The position numbers and the translations under genes are program-made. A DNA stretch of 64,000 nt from Methanobrevibacter sp. (GTDB lineage Archaea; Methanobacteriota; Methanobacteria; Methanobacteriales; Methanobacteriaceae). The stretch lies in NCBI GenBank assembly GCA_017407115.1, contig JAFQXD010000062.1, forward strand, positions 1-64,000, given 5' to 3'. This document shows positions 21,202-29,253 of this stretch, piece by piece; the stretch's first letter is position 1, and each line of letters begins with the position of its first letter. The notes below the pieces were generated by a model. The model was not told where the DNA came from. It made no database searches and was given only the letters and a program-made list of their open reading frames with translations.

Positions 21202-22080
21202 TTAAATAAATTTATGATTGGATATTCTCTTTTGGGACAATTTGATATAATCCTCATTAATATCATATGCAATATAATTTCTTTTGTTTTGAAGTGCGGC
21301 AATGCAAGTTGTTCCACTTCCGCAAAACGGATCAAGAACAACATCCCCCTCATAGCTATACAGATTAATCAGCCTGTGGGGAAGCTCTATTGGAAACGGT
21401 GCGGGATGGCCTATTCTTTTTGCATTCACCGCAGGAAATGTCCAGATGCTTTTTGTCCATTGGATAAAATCATCCTTTTCAATCGTGTCCATTTTGGGTT
21501 GGACCTTGTTTTTTGAGTAGGATTCCTTTGAAAAAATCAGTATGTATTCATGATAATCCCTTAAGACAGGATTTGAAGCGGACATCCAACTTCCCCATGC
21601 ACATGAACCTCCTGCACTGGCAGACTTGTCCCAAATTATTTCGCCCCTCATTAAAAATCCCAAATCCAGCATTATTTCAATTACCATTGCATGAAGAGGG
21701 ACATATGGTTTTCTGCCGATGTTTGCGATATTTATACAAGCTCTGCCGCCTGTAACCAGCTTTTTATAGGTTTGAGAAAAAACTGAAGTCAAAAACTCCA
21801 GATATTCATCCAATGTCAAATCATCGTCATATTCCTTTCCGACATTATATGGAGGAGATGTAATCATCAGATGAATGCTGTTGTCGGGTATCTCATCCAT
21901 GTTTTCACTGGATTTGCAGTACAGCCTATTCAAATCCCCTTCAGGAATTTTTGATTCCTTGAACTCGACATTTTTTGGAATTTCAAATTCTTCAAACAGT
22001 TTTGAACTGTAAAACTTTTTTGAACTGTGAGATTCCCTTAAAACAGAACCGAATGACGATGTTTGAGTTTTTCTAACCAA
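21202..22080 (-). CDS. DNA methyltransferase of a type II restriction-modification system (beta class)
   Basis: The 292-residue SAM-dependent enzyme has motif IV TSPPYN at residues 74-79 and motif I DPFCGSGT near residue 250. This order (IV before I) is the beta class. The TSPPY form favours N4-cytosine methylation, though N6-adenine is possible. The start is a TTG at 22080, with GAGGTC a few bases upstream; that site overlaps the end of the preceding gene, whose stop is one base away, so translation is coupled. The neighbour is a PD-(D/E)xK protein, its likely cognate nuclease. The recognition sequence cannot be deduced here. Confidence 0.88.
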   Translation of the reverse strand: MVRKTQTSSFGSVLRESHSSKKFYSSKLFEEFEIPKNVEFKESKIPEGDLNRLYCKSSENMDEIPDNSIHLMITSPPYNVGKEYDDDLTLDEYLEFLTSVFSQTYKKLVTGGRACINIANIGRKPYVPLHAMVIEIMLDLGFLMRGEIIWDKSASAGGSCAWGSWMSASNPVLRDYHEYILIFSKESYSKNKVQPKMDTIEKDDFIQWTKSIWTFPAVNAKRIGHPAPFPIELPHRLINLYSYEGDVVLDPFCGSGTTCIAALQNKRNYIAYDINEDYIKLSQKRISNHKFI

Positions 22081-22081
22081 A

Positions 22082-22951
22082 TTAAGACCTCTTTAAAAGA
22101 TTTATAAATTTCAATCCCTTATTTTCATAGTTTTCTTCCCTGTTAGCTATCTCTATTAGTTTTCCCAAATTTTTCGGACTTTCCATTCCTGAAAAGAAAT
22201 TCAAATCCTCATCAAACAACTGATTCAGATGCATCTTCAGCTCAGAGGTATTGTCAAATCTGTAAAATCCCCTTTTCGGCGTTGTTTTTCTTGTATTTCC
22301 ATGATTTAGAGGAAAGGGATTTAGTGACCAGAATCCCTGAATCAGTCCGGAATGTTTTAGATAATCTGCCTTTTTGGAAAATCCGTTTGAAAGTGGAGCA
22401 TTACCTACAACGATAATGGGAATTTTTGTTGATTCAAAATTTGAAACTCTGATATCGATGCATTTGCCGATAGCCTTTAGGATTGAGTCCGAGCGTGTGA
22501 AACTGGGTTTTCCCTGATGGGTTCTAAAGTCCCCCGCTTCAGTGACCCTGTCCAACTCAGGGTCATACTGCCAGTTCCACACCAAAGACATTTTGACTTC
22601 ACATATTAGTTTGACTTCCGATGCTTTTAAAATTTTTTTATCGGCGGTTGCAATGGCAATGTCTGCGGGGGATTTTGACGTGATTCCGACAGACGGAATT
22701 CTAGCCTGCTGGACAATATGGAGGTTTTCATCTTCAATCAGCATGGCGAACAGGTCGCTTACCCATTTTTCTGTAAAGTTGCCAATCAGTGAATTTCTTG
22801 CCTGAAGAGTTGTTTTTCTGCCTTTATATCGTTTGGGCCAATATGCCAGATATCTTCCGTCATCCGTCCTGTAGAAAAGCTGCTCTGGTGAGGCAAAACT
22901 TTTGGAGTTACTAAAAAATAATTTTTCTTGTTGTTTATTCCATAATCTCAT
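22082..22951 (-). CDS. Probable type II restriction endonuclease (PD-(D/E)xK fold)
   Basis: With the ATG at 22951 the protein is 289 residues. The frame remains open to a TTG at 23014, but that would add a hydrophobic stretch unlike a nuclease N-terminus. A plausible PD-(D/E)xK site is SPADIAI (Asp97), followed after 21 residues by CEVK (Glu118 and Lys120). It is paired with the methyltransferase gene, whose start lies one base after its stop. I do not recognise the specificity subfamily. Assignment as a nuclease rests on the motif and the neighbour. Confidence 0.7.
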   Translation of the reverse strand: MRLWNKQQEKLFFSNSKSFASPEQLFYRTDDGRYLAYWPKRYKGRKTTLQARNSLIGNFTEKWVSDLFAMLIEDENLHIVQQARIPSVGITSKSPADIAIATADKKILKASEVKLICEVKMSLVWNWQYDPELDRVTEAGDFRTHQGKPSFTRSDSILKAIGKCIDIRVSNFESTKIPIIVVGNAPLSNGFSKKADYLKHSGLIQGFWSLNPFPLNHGNTRKTTPKRGFYRFDNTSELKMHLNQLFDEDLNFFSGMESPKNLGKLIEIANREENYENKGLKFINLLKRS

Positions 22952-23047
22952 AATGGAAAATATTATTCCTAAACATATAAAAGCATTTAATAGATAAAAA
23001 TAAATATTGTTCAATATTCATTGAATTATATCCAACTTGTAAAAATG

Positions 23048-23055
23048 TATATATT
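23048..23055 (+). promoter_or_regulatory. TATA box of taw1
   Basis: TATATATT lies about 28 bases before the taw1 ATG and is preceded by A-rich sequence. The spacing predicts a leader of only a few bases, and no ribosome binding site is visible, consistent with leaderless translation. Confidence 0.5.
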
Positions 23056-23082
23056 AGCAAAACTAAAAATAACTTTGATTTT

Positions 23083-24000
23083 ATGTCATTCAATGAAAGC
23101 CAAATAGAAAAACTGGAAAAAAGCGGATATAGGTTCGTTGGAACTCACGGCCATGCAGCAGTCAAAGTCTGCCACTGGACCCGTCAAAGTATTGTGGACA
23201 AGGGAGTTTGTTATAAAGAGAAATTCTATGGAATCGAATCCCACAGATGCCTGCAGATGTCACCTGCAGTTCCAAACTGCCAGCAAGAGTGTGAATTCTG
23301 TTGGAGAGATTTGACATACACCCAAACCAGCTGGGAAGACGAAGACTATGACGAGCCAAAAACAATTATCGACGAAGCCATTGCCGCTCAAAACAACCTG
23401 CTATGCGGATTTTTCGGAAATGACAAGGCAAACAAAAAGAAACTGGAAGAGCTTAAAAATCCAACCAACGCCGCAATATCACTTGCCGGCGAACCGACAC
23501 TCTATCCGAAAATTGATGAGTTGATTGGCGAATTTAACCGCCGTGACTTTACGACATTTGTGGTAAGTAACGGCCAGTGCGTTGACAGATTGCGTAACCT
23601 TGACAACGACCCATATCAACTATACCTTTCCTTGGACGCACCTAACGAGAAAATATTTAATGATGTGTGCAGACCAAGAATAAATGATGCTTGGGGCAAT
23701 TTAAATGAATCGCTTGAAACTTTAGCAAGTTTTGACTCACGTACATGTATAAGAAATACATGCGTTCGTGGAAAGAATATGGAACAGCCTGAAGAATATG
23801 CAAAACTGATAAAAAAAGCAGACCCTGATTTTGTAGAAATAAAGGCATACATGTGTGTCGGATCCTCACGTGAACGCCTGACCTTAGACAATATGCCGAC
23901 ATTCAGTGAAGTCAAAGAATTTGCAAAAAAAATAGGTGAAGAGTGCGGTAAAGAATTGGTAAACGAATCAGAAATCAGTCGTGTTGTTTTGCTCGAATAG
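23083..24000 (+). CDS. taw1: tRNA 4-demethylwyosine synthase (Taw1/TYW1)
   Basis: The 305-residue radical-SAM enzyme converts N1-methylguanosine-37 of tRNA-Phe and pyruvate to 4-demethylwyosine. The radical-SAM cysteines are C66, C70 and C73 (CxxxCxxC). A second set, C30, C43 and C56 with C-x12-C-x12-C spacing, fits the extra iron-sulfur cluster known in the archaeal enzyme. Like other archaeal forms it lacks the N-terminal flavodoxin domain of eukaryotic TYW1. Its last 26 bases overlap the 3' end of a convergent flavodoxin-family gene. Confidence 0.94.
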   Translation: MSFNESQIEKLEKSGYRFVGTHGHAAVKVCHWTRQSIVDKGVCYKEKFYGIESHRCLQMSPAVPNCQQECEFCWRDLTYTQTSWEDEDYDEPKTIIDEAIAAQNNLLCGFFGNDKANKKKLEELKNPTNAAISLAGEPTLYPKIDELIGEFNRRDFTTFVVSNGQCVDRLRNLDNDPYQLYLSLDAPNEKIFNDVCRPRINDAWGNLNESLETLASFDSRTCIRNTCVRGKNMEQPEEYAKLIKKADPDFVEIKAYMCVGSSRERLTLDNMPTFSEVKEFAKKIGEECGKELVNESEISRVVLLE

Positions 24001-24637
24001 CAACTTTTTTACCAATTTCAAATGCACTTTCCAAATCTTTAGGAAATTGAGTTTTTCGAATTTCCATTCTCTCTTTTTCATCGAAAGCATCACTGACGTA
24101 TTTAGAGTAATCCTTGAATTGATAAGTTTCATAAACGTAGAGATGCTCAGGTTTGGTGAATATCATGCTCATGCCCATTTCAAAATGATCATGCAATCCA
24201 TGATATCCAATCTGATATGAAAGCTCTTCTGAAGCATTCATGGTATAAATACAAGCTAATGGCATCTTTTTATGGTCAACCGTTTCTATTTTGCTGTAAG
24301 CAGTGAATGGAAACATGAATCGCTCCAAAAAGCATCTCATATTTCCTGTAACGTCACTGAAGTATATCGGCGAGCCCAATATGACTCCATCGGCTTGTGA
24401 AATTTCATCCAGAATAGGTTTTAAATCATCTTTTTGAACACATCTGCCATAATGTCTCCCATTGATTACTTTACATGCAAAACAGCTTTTACATCCGTGA
24501 AACGGAAAATCATATAGGTTTATTCTTTCCACGCTGGCGTCGGGAAAAACATCCTTTATGCCTTCAAGCGCTTTATCCAAAAGCTGAGCAGTATTGCAAT
24601 TTGGTCTTGGAGAACCATTAACGGCAAAAAATTTCAT
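23975..24637 (-). CDS. Flavodoxin-family / iron-sulfur-flavoprotein-like NAD(P)H reductase
   Basis: The 220-residue protein begins with the FMN phosphate-binding loop NGSPRPNCNT of the flavodoxin-like fold. A cysteine set, C49, C52, C55 and C66 (CxxCxxC-x10-C), resembles the 4Fe-4S site of methanogen iron-sulfur flavoproteins, although the last gap is longer than usual. A central ILGSPIYFSDVTG segment completes the flavin site. It probably transfers electrons from ferredoxin or a nicotinamide. It follows sucC by one base on the same strand and overlaps taw1 convergently. The true partner is unknown. Confidence 0.82.
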   Translation of the reverse strand: MKFFAVNGSPRPNCNTAQLLDKALEGIKDVFPDASVERINLYDFPFHGCKSCFACKVINGRHYGRCVQKDDLKPILDEISQADGVILGSPIYFSDVTGNMRCFLERFMFPFTAYSKIETVDHKKMPLACIYTMNASEELSYQIGYHGLHDHFEMGMSMIFTKPEHLYVYETYQFKDYSKYVSDAFDEKERMEIRKTQFPKDLESAFEIGKKVAIRAKQHD

Positions 24638-24638
24638 T

Positions 24639-25757
24639 TTATTTACCTTGTGCTTTTAGCTCTTCACAGATTTCAACAGCCTTTCTAGCTGCCTTTTCCA
24701 TTGAAGTTTCATATGGAATTCCAGCTTCCTCTAAAAGTCTTTGACCTTCTTCTTCGTTTGTACCTGTTAATCGGATAACGATATTCACTTTGCGGTCAGC
24801 TTGCTCCAATGCTTTGATAACACCGCGAGCAACATCATCTGCCTTGGTAATTCCTCCCAAAACATTTAAGAATACAACTTTAACAGGGTCGTAGTTTAAA
24901 ACAATACTTAAAGCTTGATTGATGATTTGTTCTGAAGCTCCACCACCAATATCCAGGAAAGTTGCCGGTTCTCCACCGTTAAGCTTAATCATGTCCATAG
25001 CGGTCAATGTCAAACCTGCACCGTTACCGATTACTGCAATATCTCCATCCAATTGGACGAAATCCACAGCTTTTTTCTTATAGTGCATTCTTTCAACTAA
25101 ATCCTGATGTCTGAATAATGAATCGTTTTCAACAACCAGTTTTGCATCAGCGGCAATTAAACCGTCCGGTGTTAAAACCAGCGGGTTGATTTCCGCAGTG
25201 TCAGCATCGTATTTTGTGAATACATGGTATAGTTTCCAAATAATGTCTCCCATAGAAGAGATTAATTCAGATGGAACTTCCATTTTACGTGCGACTTCAC
25301 GTGCTTCGTATGGCAAGAAATCAAGTAAAGGATTTGGATAATATCTGATAATTTTTTCAGGGTTTGTTTTTGCCAAGTTTTCAATTTCAACCCCACCTTC
25401 TTTACTTGCTAAAATTACAGGCTTTCTAGCGCCCCTATCAACAGAAACAGTTACGAAAAATTCGTTTAAGATTTCAGCTTTTTCTTCAATCAATAAATGG
25501 TTTACTTTTTCGCCTTTAATTTCCATTCCTAAAATTTGATCAGCAACTTTTAAAGCTTCCCCAGGGTTGTCTGCAAATTTAACACCACCTGCTTTACCTC
25601 TACCTCCAGTTAAAACTTGCGCTTTAACCACTACAGGAACATTCATCTCTGAAGAAATAGCCATAGCCTCTTCAGGATAATTTGCAACATGCCCTTCTAA
25701 AATTGGAATGCCTTCCTTGTGAAAAATTTGTTTTGCTACACTTTCAAAAAATCTCAT
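24639..25757 (-). CDS. sucC: Succinate-CoA ligase (ADP-forming) beta subunit
   Basis: The 372-residue protein has an ATP-grasp domain (VPVVVKAQVLTGGRGKAGGV near residues 35-55) and the CoA-ligase domain LNVLGGITKADDVA. It makes succinyl-CoA from succinate in the incomplete reductive TCA pathway. It lies nine bases after korC on the same strand, so substrate supply and the ferredoxin-dependent carboxylation are made together. The alpha subunit (sucD) is not in this window and must be elsewhere. Confidence 0.95.
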   Translation of the reverse strand: MRFFESVAKQIFHKEGIPILEGHVANYPEEAMAISSEMNVPVVVKAQVLTGGRGKAGGVKFADNPGEALKVADQILGMEIKGEKVNHLLIEEKAEILNEFFVTVSVDRGARKPVILASKEGGVEIENLAKTNPEKIIRYYPNPLLDFLPYEAREVARKMEVPSELISSMGDIIWKLYHVFTKYDADTAEINPLVLTPDGLIAADAKLVVENDSLFRHQDLVERMHYKKKAVDFVQLDGDIAVIGNGAGLTLTAMDMIKLNGGEPATFLDIGGGASEQIINQALSIVLNYDPVKVVFLNVLGGITKADDVARGVIKALEQADRKVNIVIRLTGTNEEEGQRLLEEAGIPYETSMEKAARKAVEICEELKAQGK

Positions 25758-25765
25758 TTTAACAC

Positions 25766-26314
25766 CTATTCCACTAAAGCGTATCCTGCTTCAAAAGCCT
25801 TGATGTTTTTCTCTTCAGTTCCTTTAGGAACACTGTCTTCAATAGCTTTGATAGCGGCCTCTTTGGATATTACTTTAGTAATTTTTGTAATAGCCCCAAC
25901 CATTACAATGTTAGCTACGATTTTAAGACCAATTTCATCGGTAGCTGTTTTAGTGGCAGGAGCCTCATAAACATCAATATTATGTTCATCTATAAATTCT
26001 CTAACATCTTCAACATCAGTTGTTGTCGGATCAACAATCAATGTTCCATTATCTTTTAAATCGCCAATATATTTAATCAATGCTTCATTGGACATTGCTA
26101 TGAAAATATCAGGATTTAAAACTTTAGGATAATCAATTTCTGAATCGCTGATAACAACTTCACATTTGGAAGCTCCACCACGAGCTTCAGGACCGTAAGA
26201 TTGTGTTTGAACAGCTTCTTTACCGTCAAAAAGACAAGCAGATTTACCTAAGATAATACCTGCAAGAATTACTCCTTGACCTCCAAATCCACCAATTCTA
26301 ATTTCAGTTCTCAT
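25766..26314 (-). CDS. korC: 2-oxoglutarate:ferredoxin oxidoreductase, gamma subunit
   Basis: The 182-residue protein (MRTEIRIGGFGGQGV start) is the gamma domain of the 2-oxoacid:ferredoxin oxidoreductase family. It shows GFGGQGVILAG and QSYGPEARGGASKCEV, and helps bind coenzyme A. The GTG at 26323 overlaps the AGGTGG site, so the ATG at 26314 is chosen. It is the last kor gene, before sucC. Confidence 0.93.
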   Translation of the reverse strand: MRTEIRIGGFGGQGVILAGIILGKSACLFDGKEAVQTQSYGPEARGGASKCEVVISDSEIDYPKVLNPDIFIAMSNEALIKYIGDLKDNGTLIVDPTTTDVEDVREFIDEHNIDVYEAPATKTATDEIGLKIVANIVMVGAITKITKVISKEAAIKAIEDSVPKGTEEKNIKAFEAGYALVE

Positions 26315-26323
26315 ATTATCCAC

Positions 26324-27187
26324 CTATAACTCTGTTTCAAATGCAGAATTGATAACAGTTTTTTTACCTGATTTTTCTACACTGATTTTATCAATATTTT
26401 CTGTGAATTCGTCTTTTGTTGTATTTGCAAATTCACCAACAACTATTTTACCTTCCAGCTCTTTAGCACTCATCCTGTCTGCTGCAGATTTGTATACTGT
26501 ATTTGCTTTCATCACTGCAGCCATTGCAGTAGGAGTCCTGAGCTTATTTTTACGACCGAAGTAAGTTGGACATTGTGTTGCAACTTCAATGAATGAAAAT
26601 CCTGGATTTTCGAGTCCTGCCTTTATTGCAAGAACCAGATTTTCAATTTGAACTGTAGTCCATCTTGCAGAATATGTTGCACCTGCTGCTGCAACAAGTT
26701 CGGCCAATTTGAATGGAGCATCTTGATTACCATATGGAGCTGTAGTTCCGAAACTGCCTTTAGGAGATGTAGGGCTGATTTGACCCCCTGTCATACCATA
26801 AATGTTATTGTTTATGCAAATTACTGTTAAGTTAATGTTTCTTCTGGCAGCGTGAATCAAGTGATTTCCACCAATGGAAGCGGCATCACCATCACCGGTA
26901 AATACGACAACGTCCAAATCCTTGTTAGCGGTTTTAAGACCGGTTGCAAAACTTAATGCTCTTCCGTGAGTAGTGTGCAGTGAATCGCATTTAAGATATC
27001 CCGGAATTCTTGAAGAACATCCAATTCCAGACACCATTGCTATATTATCAAAATCCATGCCTGCTTTTTCCATAGCTGCAAGGAATGCATTGATGATTGC
27101 ACCGTTTCCACAACCAGGACAAAAGATATGAGGCAATCTGTCTTCTCTCATGTATGGGAGAAATCTATTTTGTTTTGGCTCGGACAT
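26324..27187 (-). CDS. korB: 2-oxoglutarate:ferredoxin oxidoreductase, beta subunit
   Basis: The 287-residue subunit binds thiamine diphosphate: CPGCGNG near residue 23, then FTGDGDAASIGGNHLIHAARRN and NNNIYGMTGGQ. With KorA, KorC and KorD it reductively carboxylates succinyl-CoA to 2-oxoglutarate using reduced ferredoxin, which feeds glutamate synthesis in methanogens. It is tightly spaced between korA and korC. Confidence 0.95.
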   Translation of the reverse strand: MSEPKQNRFLPYMREDRLPHIFCPGCGNGAIINAFLAAMEKAGMDFDNIAMVSGIGCSSRIPGYLKCDSLHTTHGRALSFATGLKTANKDLDVVVFTGDGDAASIGGNHLIHAARRNINLTVICINNNIYGMTGGQISPTSPKGSFGTTAPYGNQDAPFKLAELVAAAGATYSARWTTVQIENLVLAIKAGLENPGFSFIEVATQCPTYFGRKNKLRTPTAMAAVMKANTVYKSAADRMSAKELEGKIVVGEFANTTKDEFTENIDKISVEKSGKKTVINSAFETEL

Positions 27188-27188
27188 T

Positions 27189-28319
27189 TTAGTTTCCTCC
27201 TATTTTATCAATTTGCTCTAGGATTTCATCAGGAGTTGGCAATAATCCTCCAATTTTGCCCATCAAATGAACATTTGCATCCCGTTTACATACACGGTCA
27301 ACTTCATAATACATTTGGCCCAAATTCATTTCAACAACAAGAACATCTTTTGCACTTGCAGTCAATTCTTCCAATTGTTCATCAGGGAACGGCCATGGAG
27401 TGTCTATTTTGACATAACCAACTTTTTTGCCATCTGCTCTAGCTTGGGCTGCTGCTTCAATGACTGATCTTACAGGACCTCCGTAAGAAACAATGACAAT
27501 ATCTGCATCTTCACAGCCTTTTGATTTGACAGAACAGATTTTATCTCTATTGTTCAATACCTTATCACAGATTCTTTGGATAAGTTTATCGTGAGTTTCA
27601 GGATTGTTTGTATCAGGATATCCCCTTTCATCGTGAGTTAGTCCGGTTACGTGGACATTGAACCCATCGCCAAATGCAGGCATTGGTGTTGTTCCATTTT
27701 CAATATTTTCAAACGGCAAGTAATCATCTGTTTTCTCAGGCCTTTTTCTTGCGACGATTTCGATGTCGTCTTCAACGACAATTTTTTCTCTCATATGTCC
27801 GATAACTTCATCGGCCATGACGAAAACAGGACATCTGTATTCTTCGGCAAGGTTAAATGCTTTTATTGTAAAATCAAAGAATTCCTGTACGCTTGATGGA
27901 GATAATGCAATAGGCTCATAATCTCCGTGAGAACCCCAACGGGCCTGCATCATATCACCCTGTGCAGCCATTGTTGGCTGGGCTGTTGAAGGAGAACCCC
28001 TTTGAACATCCACAATGACGATTGGAGTTTCACTGATAAACGCATAACCTATGTTTTCCTGCATTAATGAAATACCAGGACCTGATGTTGCGGTCATTGA
28101 TTTAGCTCCACCCCAGGAACCTCCGATGATAGCTCCTGCAGATGCAATTTCATCCTCCATCTGAACAAATGAACCTCCTACTTTAGGCAGTTCACGAGCT
28201 AAAGTTTCTGCAACTTCAGTAGACGGAGTAATCGGATAACCAGCAAAGAATCTGCAACCTGCAGCTATTGCTCCTTTTGCACATGCTTCGTTTCCTTGAA
28301 TAAAAAATTCTTCAGCCAT
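27189..28319 (-). CDS. korA: 2-oxoglutarate:ferredoxin oxidoreductase, alpha subunit
   Basis: The 376-residue pyrimidine-binding and core subunit begins with FFIQGNEACAKGAIAAGCRFFAGYPITPSTE. It continues with ATSGPGISLMQENIGYA, which is characteristic of the KorA branch rather than the pyruvate oxidoreductase. It follows korD by eight bases. An AGGTG site precedes the ATG. Confidence 0.95.
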   Translation of the reverse strand: MAEEFFIQGNEACAKGAIAAGCRFFAGYPITPSTEVAETLARELPKVGGSFVQMEDEIASAGAIIGGSWGGAKSMTATSGPGISLMQENIGYAFISETPIVIVDVQRGSPSTAQPTMAAQGDMMQARWGSHGDYEPIALSPSSVQEFFDFTIKAFNLAEEYRCPVFVMADEVIGHMREKIVVEDDIEIVARKRPEKTDDYLPFENIENGTTPMPAFGDGFNVHVTGLTHDERGYPDTNNPETHDKLIQRICDKVLNNRDKICSVKSKGCEDADIVIVSYGGPVRSVIEAAAQARADGKKVGYVKIDTPWPFPDEQLEELTASAKDVLVVEMNLGQMYYEVDRVCKRDANVHLMGKIGGLLPTPDEILEQIDKIGGN

Positions 28320-28327
28320 TTTAACAC

Positions 28328-28594
28328 CTACTTTCTCCCCTTTGTGAAATTAGGATTGAAGTTAACATCATTACCCTCTTCCATCCACCAGTTTTCCGGC
28401 AAATCCACAGTAATCGCTTGGTCTGGACATGCTACTTCACAAGTACCACATTTAGTGCACCTTTCTTCAAATTTAGTGAAAGGCAATTGAACTCCTTTTT
28501 TATTGGTTTCAGGAGATATTGCATAAACATTCTTGTAGCACATGAATAAGCAAAGATGACATCCTTTACACAAATCTTCATCAATTATAATCAA
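28328..28594 (-). CDS. korD: 2-oxoglutarate:ferredoxin oxidoreductase, delta (ferredoxin) subunit
   Basis: The 88-residue protein has two 4Fe-4S motifs, CKGCHLCLFMC and CTKCGTCEVAC. It passes electrons between free ferredoxin and the catalytic subunits. The start codon is TTG (28594), with GGAG eight bases upstream; no ATG is available. It is the first gene of korD-korA-korB-korC-sucC. Confidence 0.94.
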   Translation of the reverse strand: MIIIDEDLCKGCHLCLFMCYKNVYAISPETNKKGVQLPFTKFEERCTKCGTCEVACPDQAITVDLPENWWMEEGNDVNFNPNFTKGRK

Positions 28595-28747
28595 TTTTTA
28601 ATCTCCTTAATAATTCTATGACAAATAAATATAGAATGTTATATATTTATGTTAATAAACATTTAAATATCTTATGAAAAACAATGATAAATTAAAAATT
28701 TATAAAAAAATAAAAAAATTAAATGAAAACTAAAACCAGGTTATATT

Positions 28748-29248
28748 ATGAAATACTTGACAACACCGATTAGCGAGGATGATTTGGGCGAACTCAATGT
28801 TGGCGACCAGATTTCAATTTCAGGAACCATTTACACCGGCCGTGACGCTGCACTACCACAGCTTGTCGAACTGATTGAAAATGATGAAGTTCCATTTGAC
28901 CTGAACGGATCAGTCATAATGCATACCGCATTCAGCGATGCAGGAATCGCACCGACAACAAGCAGCAAAGTTGAAATTGAATCCACAATACCAAAATTAA
29001 GTGAAGCGGGAGTTAAAATCCATATCGGAAAAGGAATGTTAAGCGATGAAACCGTTTTGGAGCTGAACAAAAACAATTCCATCTTTGTAATAACACCACC
29101 TGTTGCGGCATTGCTTACAAATAAGGTTGTGGAAAAGAGATGTGTCCTGTTTGAAAATGAAGGCATGGAAGCCATGTTCGAGTTAAAAGTTGAAGACATA
29201 CCTGGAATTGTTGCAATTCACAAATCAAAAAAAATAGAAAAAGTATAA
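28748..29248 (+). CDS. Fumarate hydratase (class I), beta subunit
   Basis: The 166-residue protein corresponds to the C-terminal swivelling domain of iron-sulfur fumarase/tartrate dehydratase: LNVGDQISISGTIYTGRDAA near the start, then GRD and MHTAFSDAGIAPTTSSK. It catalyses malate/fumarate interconversion together with an alpha subunit that is not in the window. It is divergent from the kor operon, which uses a later step of the same reductive TCA branch. Confidence 0.92.
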   Translation: MKYLTTPISEDDLGELNVGDQISISGTIYTGRDAALPQLVELIENDEVPFDLNGSVIMHTAFSDAGIAPTTSSKVEIESTIPKLSEAGVKIHIGKGMLSDETVLELNKNNSIFVITPPVAALLTNKVVEKRCVLFENEGMEAMFELKVEDIPGIVAIHKSKKIEKV

Positions 29249-29253
29249 TATTA

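Noticed and set aside
22952-23014. Membrane-anchored N-terminus for the restriction enzyme
   Set aside because: It depends on a TTG without a ribosome binding site. The hydrophobic codons are more likely AT-rich non-coding sequence.
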